Assembly (NCBI GenBank): GCA_958295785.1
Contig: OY282377.1
Location: forward strand, 1,874,394-1,938,393
Direction: 5' to 3'
Length of the DNA: 64,000 nt
DNA from: an uncultured Latescibacterota bacterium
GTDB lineage: Bacteria; Latescibacterota; UBA2968
Position numbers and translations under genes: made by a program. The notes beneath the pieces were generated by a model. That model was not told where the DNA came from. It made no database searches and saw nothing but the letters and a program-made list of their open reading frames with translations. Below, in pieces: positions 8,282 through 16,696 of the stretch. Position 1 is the first letter of the stretch; the number at the start of each line of letters is the position of its first letter.

Positions 8282-11200
8282 ATGAACCGTTTCTCTATCC
8301 CAACCAAACTGACCGCCTGCGTTTTCGCGTTGCTCTGCCTGGCGTCTATCGCACAGGCTTCTTCGCCACCCGCAGAGGACAATGTGCATTTTTGCCAAGT
8401 TCTCGATTACGAAGACATGCGCGCACGCGATAGCCTCTACGCCGCACGCAAGCAGGCACTTAACCTGAACGTTGGCGAACCTCGCACGGTGCGGATGATC
8501 TACTTTTTGCCCAATGACCGGCCGTTTCGCCAAGAAGTGGTCGATTCGATGAAAACGACGATCCGTCAGATTCAGACTTTTTTCCGCGAGCAGATGCGCG
8601 CAAATGGATACGGGGATATGACCTTCCGCTTTGAAACCGACGCAGGGGGCAACCCGATGGTTCATCGCGTAGATGGTCAATACTCCGATAGCCACTATCT
8701 TGACCACACATCTAACACTGTACTTGACGAGGTTGGACAGGCGTTTGATCGCTCGCTGAACGTTTATCTTATCGTCGTTGACAATAGTATAGATTTAATT
8801 GGTCTTGGTGGTGTCAGGCAGGTGGGAGGAGTGGGCTATGGCGGTAGAAATGGTGGCTATGGGATGGTTCCAGGCGGATTTGGCTGGCAAACAGCCGCGC
8901 ATGAACTTGGACATGCCTTTGGCTTGTGGCACGATTTCCGCAGTGATGCGTACATTATGTCGTATGGTTCGAGACGGTATCTGTTATCGGCATGTCATGC
9001 CGAATTTTTGTCCGTGCATCCCTACTTCAACCTCTCTATACCAGATGGAGATACACCGCCGCCAACCGTCGAACTCATTTCATCGCCTCTATATCCGGCA
9101 GGCTCAAAAAACGTTTCTGTCCGATTCAGAGCGAGCGACCCAGATGGGCTTCACCAAGTGCTCCTATTCGTTAGAACAAAAGAACCACACGGTGCCGCCG
9201 GAAGTTTTGAAGTGAAGGCGTGTCGGGGATTGAATGGCGAAAGAGATGCTGTGGTTCAATTCGATTATGATGGCGTTATTCCGTCTGATGGCAAGACGAG
9301 TCTTTTGAATTTCGACGAGTACTGGATTACTCTCGAGGCAGTTGACATTTTTGGCAATGTGGGGAGGACTACAGTAGAGGTAACTTGCGGGAACTGTCCT
9401 ATAACGCTGGCAAAAATCTCTGGCGATAACCAGCAAGGCGCATCAGGGGAAGCACTGACGAACCCGTTTGTCGTTGAAGTGAGGGATAAAAACGGTGTTG
9501 GGCTCGCTGGTTTTCCGGTTAGATTTACCGTCACCGCAGGCGATGGAAGACTCAGCGGGCGGTTCAGTGGTGAGAACGCAACAACCGATGCCAATGGCAG
9601 GGCGCAAAGCACATTGACGCTTGGAGACTATTCGGGCACAAACACTGTTGAGGTATCTGTCGCTGGCCGTAAGGTGGCCTTCAACGCCGTGGGGGTTGGA
9701 ACGCCTGCGCCGCCGATTGGGAGCGATTATCAGACATGGCATTTACCCGCAGGGGCAATCGCTCGCTTGGGAAAAGGAAGCATTGAGGAAGTCGCGTTTT
9801 CGCCGGATGGTTCACTCCTCGCTGTGGCAAGTGGCATTGGCATTTGGTTTTATGACGCGGCGACCTCTCGTGAACTCGCGCTACTCACTGGGCATTCGGG
9901 TTCGGTCGAATCAGTATCGTTTTCGCCCGATGGCAGCACCCTCGCATCAGGGGCAAATGATGGCACGGTCAAGTTGTGGGATGTGGCAACGAGACGGAAC
10001 ATCGCCACGCTCAGGGGGCATAGGAATAATGTCTATTCAGTTTCGTTTTCGCTCGATGGTTCAACGCTTGCATCTGGGTCATGGGATAAAACGGTCAAGT
10101 TGTGGGATGTGGCAACGAGACGGAACATCGCCACGCTTGAAGGGCATACGCATTGGGTCTTTTCAGTATCGTTTTCGCCCGATGGCAACACCCTCGCATC
10201 AGGGTCATCGGATTACACGGTCAAGTTGTGGGATGTGGCAACGAGACGGAACATCGCCACGCTTGAGGGGCATACGAGTGTGGTCTATTCAGTTTCGTTT
10301 TCGCCCGATGGTTCAACGCTTGCATCTGGGTCTCATGATAACACGGTCAAGTTGTGGGATGTGGCAACGAGACAAAACATCGCCACGCTTGAGGGACATT
10401 CGAAATCGGTCGAATCAGTATCGTTTTCGCCCGATGGTTCAACGCTTGCATCTGGGTCACGGGATTACGCGGTCAAGTTGTGGGATGTGGCAACGAGACA
10501 GAACATCGCCACGCTTGAGGGGCATACGAGAGATGTCTATTCAGTATCGTTTTCGCCCGATGGTTCAACGCTTGCATCTGGGTCATCGGATAACACGGTC
10601 AAACTGTGGGATGTGGCAACGAAGAGCTGGAACTTCTTTACACATACAAGGGTCGCCGGAAAAGTTTCGTTTTCGCCCGATGGTTCAACGCTTGCATCTG
10701 GGTCATGGGATGGCACGGTCAAGTTGTGGGATGTGGCAACGAGACAAAACATCGCCACGCTCGAGGCGCATACGAGTAATGGCTATTCAGTTTCGTTTTC
10801 GCCCGATGGTTCAACGCTCGCTTCAGGAGGTGGCACGATCACGCTGTGGGATGTGGCAACGAGACGGAATATCGCCACGCTTGAGGGGCATACGTATGGG
10901 GTCGGTTCAGTTTCGTTTTCGCCCGATGGTTCAACGCTCGCTTCAGGGTCAAGTGATCGCACGGTCAAGTTGTGGGATGTGGCAACGAGACGGAACATCG
11001 CCACGCTTGAGGGACATTCGAATGCGGTCGAATCAGTTTCGTTTTCGCCCGATGGTTCAACGCTTGCATCTGGGTCATGGGATAAAACGGTCAAGTTGTG
11101 GGATGTGGCAACGAGACGGAACATCGCCACGCTTGAGGGACATTCGGATCAGGTCGAATCAGTTTCGTTTTCGCCCGATGGTTCAACGCTTGCATCTGGG

Positions 11201-12133
11201 TCTCATGATAACACGGTCAAGTTGTGGGATGTGGCAACGAGACGGAACATCGCCACGCTTACAGGGCATAGGTATTATGTCACTTCAGTTTCGTTTTCGC
11301 CCGATGGTTCAACGCTTGCATCTGGGTCATGGGATAAAACGGTCAAGCTGTGGGATGTGGCAACGAGACGGAACATCGCCACGCTTACAGGGCATACGAG
11401 TGGGGTCGAATCAGTTTCGTTTTCGCCCGATGGCAGCACCCTCGCATCAAGGTCACGGAATTACACGGTTCTGCTGTGGGATATGTCGCCGTATATCACG
11501 CCGCTCACCTCCTTTTCACTTTCTCTGGATGGAGATGGCGCAGCGGGCGATCAAGCGGTGACAACGCTCAAGGTTTCGCCCGGGCCGGTTGCGACCATTC
11601 AGGTCTTTGGCAAAGGGATTCGGCAGGCCACCGGCATTTCTGCGCGTTTTGAATACGATTCAGCGCAGGTGGCTTACGAGGGCTTTGACGCGGGCGGTCT
11701 TTTGCCCAATGCACAGGTGCTTGTCGTGTCTTCAACAAATCCAACGGCTGTGGAGATCGATCTCGTCTCTTTTGGCGGACAAGCCACAGCCGATAGTGGC
11801 CTAGTGGGCAATATTCGCTTTCGCAGAATGAGCGCGTTTTCCGGCACGACGCTTCGGTTGGTGCGCGCCGAACTCGGCCGAGGAACGCAACGCGAGCGCG
11901 TGACGTTTGCCGATACCCACATCACCTTACAACCCGCGGCCGCGGCACTGACGCCCGACTTCAATGGCGATGGCAGAGTTGATTCTGCCGACTTTGTATT
12001 GTTCACCGCGCAATACGGATTGCGTCAAGGCGACCCGGGATACGATGCGTGGTACGATCTGGATGGCGATGGCACCATTGGCTTCGGCGATTTCCTGATA
12101 TTCGGCAGTGCCTTTGGTCGGGAAGGGTCATAA
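8282..12133 (+). CDS. Secreted metzincin protease with Ig-like, 14 WD40, cohesin-like and dockerin-like domains
   Basis: 1283 residues from the ATG at 8282 (GAGGA six bases upstream; an ATG at 8270 is less well placed). A signal peptide (ending IAQASS) is followed by a zinc-metalloprotease domain with the metzincin motif HELGHAFGLWHD (about 206-217) and a Met-turn (YIMSYGS). Next come a bacterial Ig-like domain of the Big_1 type (about 380-475), fourteen WD40 repeats (about 499-1070) that would form two seven-bladed propellers, a cohesin-like beta domain (about 1085-1215), and two calcium loops of dockerin type (DFNGDGRVDSADF and DLDGDGTIGFGDF) at the end. Such proteins are probably cell-surface or extracellular, and the propellers are likely binding platforms for the protease. 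The target is unknown. Two ~1.1 kb direct repeats flank the gene. Confidence 0.85.
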   Translation: MNRFSIPTKLTACVFALLCLASIAQASSPPAEDNVHFCQVLDYEDMRARDSLYAARKQALNLNVGEPRTVRMIYFLPNDRPFRQEVVDSMKTTIRQIQTFFREQMRANGYGDMTFRFETDAGGNPMVHRVDGQYSDSHYLDHTSNTVLDEVGQAFDRSLNVYLIVVDNSIDLIGLGGVRQVGGVGYGGRNGGYGMVPGGFGWQTAAHELGHAFGLWHDFRSDAYIMSYGSRRYLLSACHAEFLSVHPYFNLSIPDGDTPPPTVELISSPLYPAGSKNVSVRFRASDPDGLHQVLLFVRTKEPHGAAGSFEVKACRGLNGERDAVVQFDYDGVIPSDGKTSLLNFDEYWITLEAVDIFGNVGRTTVEVTCGNCPITLAKISGDNQQGASGEALTNPFVVEVRDKNGVGLAGFPVRFTVTAGDGRLSGRFSGENATTDANGRAQSTLTLGDYSGTNTVEVSVAGRKVAFNAVGVGTPAPPIGSDYQTWHLPAGAIARLGKGSIEEVAFSPDGSLLAVASGIGIWFYDAATSRELALLTGHSGSVESVSFSPDGSTLASGANDGTVKLWDVATRRNIATLRGHRNNVYSVSFSLDGSTLASGSWDKTVKLWDVATRRNIATLEGHTHWVFSVSFSPDGNTLASGSSDYTVKLWDVATRRNIATLEGHTSVVYSVSFSPDGSTLASGSHDNTVKLWDVATRQNIATLEGHSKSVESVSFSPDGSTLASGSRDYAVKLWDVATRQNIATLEGHTRDVYSVSFSPDGSTLASGSSDNTVKLWDVATKSWNFFTHTRVAGKVSFSPDGSTLASGSWDGTVKLWDVATRQNIATLEAHTSNGYSVSFSPDGSTLASGGGTITLWDVATRRNIATLEGHTYGVGSVSFSPDGSTLASGSSDRTVKLWDVATRRNIATLEGHSNAVESVSFSPDGSTLASGSWDKTVKLWDVATRRNIATLEGHSDQVESVSFSPDGSTLASGSHDNTVKLWDVATRRNIATLTGHRYYVTSVSFSPDGSTLASGSWDKTVKLWDVATRRNIATLTGHTSGVESVSFSPDGSTLASRSRNYTVLLWDMSPYITPLTSFSLSLDGDGAAGDQAVTTLKVSPGPVATIQVFGKGIRQATGISARFEYDSAQVAYEGFDAGGLLPNAQVLVVSSTNPTAVEIDLVSFGGQATADSGLVGNIRFRRMSAFSGTTLRLVRAELGRGTQRERVTFADTHITLQPAAAALTPDFNGDGRVDSADFVLFTAQYGLRQGDPGYDAWYDLDGDGTIGFGDFLIFGSAFGREGS
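9780..11490 (+). repeat. Fourteen tandem WD40-coding repeats (~126 bp each)
   Basis: The units share long identical stretches coding for SVSFSPDGSTLASGS and TVKLWDVATRRNIATLEGH. They differ mainly at two to four residues after GH (HW, SV, KS, RD, NA, DQ, YY) and at the two residues flanking Asp in S-x-D-x (W/K, S/Y, H/N, R/Y). Repeat 1 is the most diverged, repeat 7 has a different d-strand (KSWNFFTHTR), and repeat 9 is short (GGGTITLWD). Homogenised DNA also leaves long open shadow frames, which are not genes. Confidence 0.95.
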
Positions 12134-12645
12134 CCGCGCCACCGGACACGCGATAGCCTCTACGCCGCACGCGATAAAAAGCGGTTTGTTGACGCTCTTT
12201 TGGCGTTGAATATATTGTTTTGAAGCACTCTGCGCTGGTGGTCAAAAAAGCTGGCACAGCGCAAATCGCTTTTGTAGTAGTACGCCATGCGTTGGCCTGC
12301 AAGGTGGGTTGCAAGATGGCTGTGGGTTGCGAGACGGCCTTGCGCGCTGTGCGTGATGGCATGATCTGATGGTCTTTTGGGATGGCATTTTTGCAATGGC
12401 TTCTCTGAATGACTGCGGAACGTCAAGGGAGATCGCTTGCTGGCAACATATCGCATCACATGAGGCCAAGTGAAAATTAAGATGCGAGTATAGAACCGTA
12501 GGGCGATGCCCCTGTGCTCGCCCGTGTGGGTAGAGGCGATGCCCCTGTGCTCGCCCGAAGGTGAGAGGATGACGAGATGAATCGGGCGTTGGTGCCTGAT
12601 GGGGGCGAACACTTTGCCGTGTATTTGGAAGCAAAAAACAAAGCA

Positions 12646-12680
12646 AAAACGGGCTGCGAGATTTTTTCACAGCCCGTTTT
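12646..12680. terminator. Strong hairpin, probable bidirectional terminator (R2 copy 2)
   Basis: This is the same 11-bp stem as at 6693-6727: AAAACGGGCTG at 12646-12656 and CAGCCCGTTTT at 12670-12680, with T-rich flanks on both strands. It probably ends transcription from the WD40 gene about 500 bp downstream of the stop. Confidence 0.65.
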
Positions 12681-12683
12681 ATT

Positions 12684-13230
12684 TTGCCCACTGGCGTCAG
12701 GTGTTTGAAGACAATAGAAAATACAATTACGACCTCTAAAGCCCGTCTTATATGGCTTGACGCTTATACCCCATTGGGTTATTATCTCTGTAACGCTATC
12801 AAAGCATTAGCGCCGTTGTGGCAGTGGGGTGAAGAAGAAGTGAAAAGTTGGAAAAAATCGGGTTATGAACACCCCCTTTGGTGTGTGGATCGGTTTGTGC
12901 GTGGGTTGTGGGCGTGAGTTGGGAGTAGAAGGGGTCGCTTTGTTGTGGAAGAAGAGAAACAAGCGCGTGCATGGGCATGGCCTGCGCGCATTGCAGATAC
13001 GCCTGAGAATAGAGCTAGGGCTGTTCTAAGAGTCCCTAACAGAAAGCGTTGCCATGGCTTTGTGAGAGGCCGCCTTTGCGGCGTTCCTGCGGGTGTTCAC
13101 TCCTCTGTTTCAGACGCTTGATTTCTTAATGTTAGGGCTTCTAAGAGGAGGACGCCATGCCCCATTGCTCGTATTCCATGCGCTAGGACAAAAGACGATA
13201 GACTATCGCTTTTTCACAAAATTTTCAAAT
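12684..13230 (+). pseudogene. Decayed unidentified gene in R2 copy 2, split by a MITE
   Basis: A frame of 77 residues (12684-12917) reads KARLIWLDAYTPLGYYLCN, then WQWGEEEVKSWKKSGYEHPL and WCVDRFVRGLWA, then a stop. In a neighbouring frame it goes on as EEEKQARAWAWPARIADTPE and NRARAVL, where a MITE is inserted. Taking out the MITE and one TAA restores RGGRHAPLLVFHALGQKTID. The pieces therefore belong to one former gene, inactivated by at least one frameshift and the insertion. I do not recognise the family. Confidence 0.55.
13030..13141 (+). mobile_element. MITE (IS5-derived), copy 2, with TAA duplication
   Basis: 112 bp from GAGTCCCTAACAGAAAGCG to GTTAGGGCTTC, flanked by TAA at 13027-13029 and 13142-13144. 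It lies inside a former reading frame (NRARAVL / RGGRHAPL). It shares its terminal inverted repeats with the IS5-family copies, has no coding capacity and probably moved in trans. Confidence 0.9.
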
Positions 13231-13339
13231 TTTTATCACCAGCACATCTCCACCCCGGGTCGCTTCCTTCTATATACTAGTGAAAAAACGACCGAAAAAT
13301 CGAAATTATACAGACTTTACTGCTTATTTTTTTCTGACA

Positions 13340-13565
13340 GGCACCTCCCGATCATGCCCATCAGAAAATCCCGATCATGCCCGTCAAAAAATCCCGATCA
13401 TGCCCGTCAAAAAATCCAAATTTCAATGAATCTGACACCTACCATGATACCCAGAATAACAAATATATCGCCGTTCACTTTCAACAACAGACAGATAACA
13501 TTTTTGCTTTTTGCATCTCTCGATGAGACAGGGCCTATCTTTGAGACAGGGCCTATCTTTGACGG
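13340..13565. repeat. Short tandem repeats
   Basis: Three near-copies of a ~22-bp unit (ATCCCGATCATGCCCGTCAA) lie at about 13346-13420, and two copies of an 18-bp unit (TGAGACAGGGCCTATCTT) at about 13524-13560. The frames here shift between copies and no start is well supported, so I see no gene. From 13565 to 13790 I see nothing I can identify. Confidence 0.6.
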
Positions 13566-13789
13566 GTTTGACCGGCGTCAATGGCCGAGGAAATGCACAA
13601 GAAAACAAGCTCGACATCATCACTAAAACGCCCAACCAACCCCATCTCGAACACAATCCTTTACCCCAACAACAATTCTTTACCTTCAAGACGATTATTC
13701 CCCACAAAACTTGACGCTCCTTGATCGACACGCTTTAACGGAGATTTCCCATACCGAGTATAACAGGCCACACAAAAATCGTTCCCAAG

Positions 13790-14157
13790 GGATGCGACTG
13801 CAACACGTCCGTCAGCGCACGGCGCGCCATGCCCTGAACGAGCCCCTGCATCTGGCCGGCGGGCGGGCGCGATCATCGCGCAATGTCGATCGCAGTGCCC
13901 ACTGGGTATAGGAACTCGCGACGGAGGTCTTTTTCGCTCCCCTGTGAATCGCTTTCTTTGAGTGCGCCAAAAATGGCGATCACTTTATGCCCGGCGTCTA
14001 TTGCCGTTTGTGCGGCTTTTACTGCACGCTCGTCTTCCAACAACAAGGGCGCGGTCATTAAGGGGTAGATTACCCCTTCAGAGGTTACCCGCGTGGGCAA
14101 TTCAGGGGGCATGCGATCCGTTTCGATTGCGTTCACGCTCGGTAGGGGATTTGCCAT
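13790..14157 (-). pseudogene. Lon-protease N-terminal (substrate-binding) domain fragment, frameshifted
   Basis: The ATG at 14157 is preceded by GAGGAG. The frame reads LPTRVTSEGVIYPLMTAPLL and GHKVIAIFGAL, the start of a Lon substrate-binding domain. The frame stops at 13873, but the neighbouring frame carries on with GQMQGLVQGMARRALTDVLQ, which is the next conserved block (compare LVQGL in Lon). A single shift near 13900 therefore breaks it, and homology fades by about 13790. The ATPase and protease domains are absent. It was either a LON-domain-only protein or the front of a Lon protease. Confidence 0.65.
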
Positions 14158-14318
14158 GACATAGACTCCTCTCCGAATGCGAGCCGATCTCGCGCGCTGG
14201 CGTGAGTCAGAATGGCAGTTGGGGCGCGCTTTGTATGATATGATTTCACGCTGGAAACGCATGGGGCGTTTCGCTATATGGATGGGGTCTTATACCCATT
14301 TGATTTTTCTTTGTCCGT

Positions 14319-14346
14319 CTCCTGCCTCCCATCAGGGAGGCAGGAG
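14319..14346. other. Perfect 12-bp palindrome with 4-nt loop
   Basis: CTCCTGCCTCCC at 14319-14330 and GGGAGGCAGGAG at 14335-14346 form a perfect stem around ATCA. No T run follows on either strand in the right place for a terminator. It lies immediately upstream of R1 copy D and may be the edge of that element. Confidence 0.5.
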
Positions 14347-14696
14347 GAATGGGGAACAGACGCTCCGTAGGGATCATGCGGTGCTTGTCTCAAGCGTTGG
14401 GTTCTGCCCCCTCGTGGGTTGCCTTCGATGCGTTGGCTACGCCTGTGCCTACGGCGTGCGGCGACCTCCTTTTTTTCAAAAGCAAAAAAAAGGAAGCAAA
14501 AAATGCCGCTCTCATGCGCCGAGGGGGGCTCTGCACAGCGCAAAGCGCTTTGCGGGTCGCACACCATGCGCTGGCCTGCGAGGTGGGTTGCGAGACGGCC
14601 TTGCGCGCTGTGCGCGATGGTTTTATCGGAGGGTCTTTTGGGATGGCATTTTTGCCCTGGCTTTTCTGAATGCCTAGGTAACGTCAAGGGAATCAT
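14347..14696 (+). repeat. Dispersed repeat family R1, copy D
   Basis: It matches 417-830 over nearly the full length, beginning at the GGAATGGGGAACAGACGCTCC block and ending at GGTAACGTCAAGGGAATCAT. One conserved block is shortened by about 20 bases at GCGAGGTGGGTTGCGAGACG. It ends three bases before a MITE, just as copy A ends at the IS5-family element. Confidence 0.8.
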
Positions 14697-14699
14697 TAA

Positions 14700-14816
14700 G
14701 AAGCCCTCACATAAAGAAAGCAAGCGTCTGAAACAGAGGAGTGAACACCCGAGGGAGAGGAACGCCTCAAAGTTGGCCTCTCACAAATCCATGGCAACGC
14801 TTTTTGTTAGGGACTC
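14700..14816 (-). mobile_element. MITE (IS5-derived), copy 3, inverted
   Basis: 117 bp in the opposite orientation, from GAAGCCCTCACATAAAG to TGTTAGGGACTC, flanked by TAA at 14697-14699 and TTA at 14817-14819. Small insertions inside make it longer than the 112-bp copies. It sits between repeat R1 and the stop of the SelA-like gene. Confidence 0.85.
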
Positions 14817-14833
14817 TTAGGTTTCATCTGCGT

Positions 14834-16330
14834 TTATCCGCGTTCATCCGCGTTTATATGTGGTTGCATCTCCCTCCTTTTTCCCATCCATCTCGCCGTG
14901 CCATACTCGCGTTGGTTCAATGGACCGGGCGCGGATTGTCCCGAACTGCCCAGTTCGACTTCGCCGCGCAGTTCGTTGCCCGACAGCACACCCTCAAACC
15001 GATACGACAGATGGCAACCCTCGAACCGATGCTGGCTCGCAAATACAACCTCATTGCCCGTTATGGAGCCGGTCAGGGGATTTTTGAGCCAGCGCGTCTG
15101 GTGCGTGCCGGTTAAGGCGTCTGCCCGTTGCACGATCTCTACGCGGTGCCGCGCTGTTTTTCGCACATGTGCGATTGTGATATCCCACGTCCCCGACACA
15201 TTGCCGGGGTCTCGCTCTGCTCGCGCTTGCGGCAAAGGCGCGTTGCCCAATGCGTTGCGGACGCGCTGCCCAACGATCTCTGCCTCGCCGGGCTGGAGTG
15301 AAAACGGGAGTATGAAGATGGACGTATCCGTCGCGCCCCGATCATCTAGCATAATGCGCGGCTCTTCGCGCAAAAGCTGGTCGCGCAAGCCGAGCCCGGT
15401 CAGGCCAATGCGATCCCCGTCCCAACGGATTGCCAATTTGGGAATATCGGATCGATCAGGCGCGAGAATCGCGGCATCCACGCCCGGCACTCGCGTGACA
15501 TGGCGGGCTATCGCTTCGAGATCGGCAAACCAACCCGCGTATTCGCGCACGAGATCGCGCTTTGTCAGCAGATATTCCACCGCAGACAGGACGCCCATCA
15601 CCTCCTCTTTGCCGATTTTCATGGCGCGGCCCAAGGTGTGATGCGGCGCGGCATGCACCCAGGCGGCTTCGACGAGATCGCGGTCCCCGAGCAACAATCC
15701 CGTGGGCTGTGGCCCGCGGAGGTATTTGCCCCCGCTATACGCGACCAGATTCGCGCCGCGATGCGTATGGGGTTCGGGAGATCGCAAGTGCTCTGACGCC
15801 GCATCGACCAGCACGGGCACGCCCCTCGGCCGCGCCATGTCAACCACCGCTTCCAGCGTCTCATCCGCCTCCCATGTGCCCAACAGGGCGACTGTCGCCA
15901 CTTGTTCCCCGTTGAGCGCGTCGGCCATTGCCGTCAGGGAATCGACCTCCACGATGGTCGCGCCCACAGAGCGAATGGCGTGATCATACGTAAATCGGCT
16001 ATCTTTGGGCATGACGACCTCGGCTTTCATCCCGCGCGTATCGGGCAGGCGAAACATCAACTCGGGGTCGCCCCCCGTGATGCAAGCCGCTGTTGCATGG
16101 CACAAACACGCTGCCGCGCCAGATGCGACCATGCCCCATTCCGCGCCCGTGAGTTCGGCCAACCGCTTGCCCACCCCGGCCATGAGTTCGTCCATGTTGA
16201 CAAAAAAATGAGACGCATCCCGCATGGCGTCGCGCACCTGCGGCAGCATCAGCGTGCCCCCGTGAATGGTCCGCGTGCCGCAACAATTGATAAACGCACG
16301 CACGCCGAGTTGGGTATAGGGATTAGACAT
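14834..16330 (-). CDS. SelA-like PLP enzyme (aminotransferase-fold lyase) with C-terminal beta domain
   Basis: 498 residues from the ATG at 16330 (AGGAG eight bases upstream); a longer frame to 16615 only crosses repeats. The fold-type-I core resembles selenocysteine synthase SelA and D-glucosaminate-6-phosphate ammonia lyase: INCCGTRTIHGGTLMLP near the N terminus, VLVDAASE (Asp176, PLP nitrogen) and SGGKYLRGPQPTG with the Schiff-base lysine Lys202. A Trp-rich beta domain of about 100 residues (GTWDITIAHVR...LTGTHQTRW...LTGSITGNE) follows, a C-terminal extension not found in SelA. The last residues (PHINADERG) are coded by an ATCCGCG-type repeat. A role in amino-sugar or sugar-acid breakdown is likely; selenocysteine synthesis is not. 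Confidence 0.8.
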   Translation of the reverse strand: MSNPYTQLGVRAFINCCGTRTIHGGTLMLPQVRDAMRDASHFFVNMDELMAGVGKRLAELTGAEWGMVASGAAACLCHATAACITGGDPELMFRLPDTRGMKAEVVMPKDSRFTYDHAIRSVGATIVEVDSLTAMADALNGEQVATVALLGTWEADETLEAVVDMARPRGVPVLVDAASEHLRSPEPHTHRGANLVAYSGGKYLRGPQPTGLLLGDRDLVEAAWVHAAPHHTLGRAMKIGKEEVMGVLSAVEYLLTKRDLVREYAGWFADLEAIARHVTRVPGVDAAILAPDRSDIPKLAIRWDGDRIGLTGLGLRDQLLREEPRIMLDDRGATDTSIFILPFSLQPGEAEIVGQRVRNALGNAPLPQARAERDPGNVSGTWDITIAHVRKTARHRVEIVQRADALTGTHQTRWLKNPLTGSITGNEVVFASQHRFEGCHLSYRFEGVLSGNELRGEVELGSSGQSAPGPLNQREYGTARWMGKRREMQPHINADERG

Positions 16331-16696
16331 GGGTTGATCTCCTTTAGAAGCTGTTTTAATATGATCGGGGCCTACGAGGAAGGGGAGAGCAAGCTCTCCC
16401 GACAAGAAAGATGGATCGCGGATTAAACGGATTGCGCGGATTGCACGGATGAAAGGCGAAAACCAACCCCACAAAAACGTAGGGGCGATGCCCCCGTGCC
16501 CACCCGAAAAGGCAAGATGCAAGATGGAAGGCGTGCAGTGTGTGTAGGGGCGATGCCCCCGTGCTCGCCCGAAAATACAAGAGACAAGAAAAGGCGGCGC
16601 CGGGGGATGGGTCATATTTTCGTTGCAACATTCGCCAATCGCGCTAATTTAATGGCATCGCAAAAGTCCTTCCCAACACCGCGAAAGGAAACAAAC
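16331..16696. other. Divergent intergenic region with GC-rich and ATCCGCG-type repeats
   Basis: It separates the SelA-like gene (minus) from the bicupin gene (plus). It holds two copies of the short repeat GTAGGGGCGATGCCCCCGTG (about 16480 and 16547), each followed by a CCCGAAAA...AAGA tail, and a block GCGGATTGCGCGGATTGCAC. Both promoters must be here, but I cannot point to clear -35/-10 boxes. Confidence 0.5.

Larger units (their letters stand above)
12250..13400. repeat. Large direct repeat R2, copy 2 (contains R1 copy C)
   Basis: This is the partner of 6291-7420. It begins inside R1 (at the GGCACAGCGCAAA block) and differs from copy 1 by an extra tandem copy of the short GC repeat (12495-12560, two TGCCCCTGTGCTCGCCCG blocks). 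The decayed gene is better kept here. The tail diverges after about 13220 and again at about 13390, where short tandem repeats start. The 116 bases between the WD40 gene stop and this repeat hold nothing I can identify. Confidence 0.8.

Noticed and set aside
9621-11561. 646-residue open frame inside the WD40 gene, second frame
   Set aside because: It exists only because the homogenised WD40 repeats have no stops in that frame; its repeats are arginine/serine-rich shadows and the real frame has signal peptide and domains.
13340-13565. Possible CRISPR array
   Set aside because: Only three ~22-bp units directly adjacent to each other with no spacers, and no cas genes; the SinR/Cas2-like protein at 17422 is not evidence for CRISPR.
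14319-14346. Terminator
   Set aside because: Perfect palindrome but no T run follows it on either strand.
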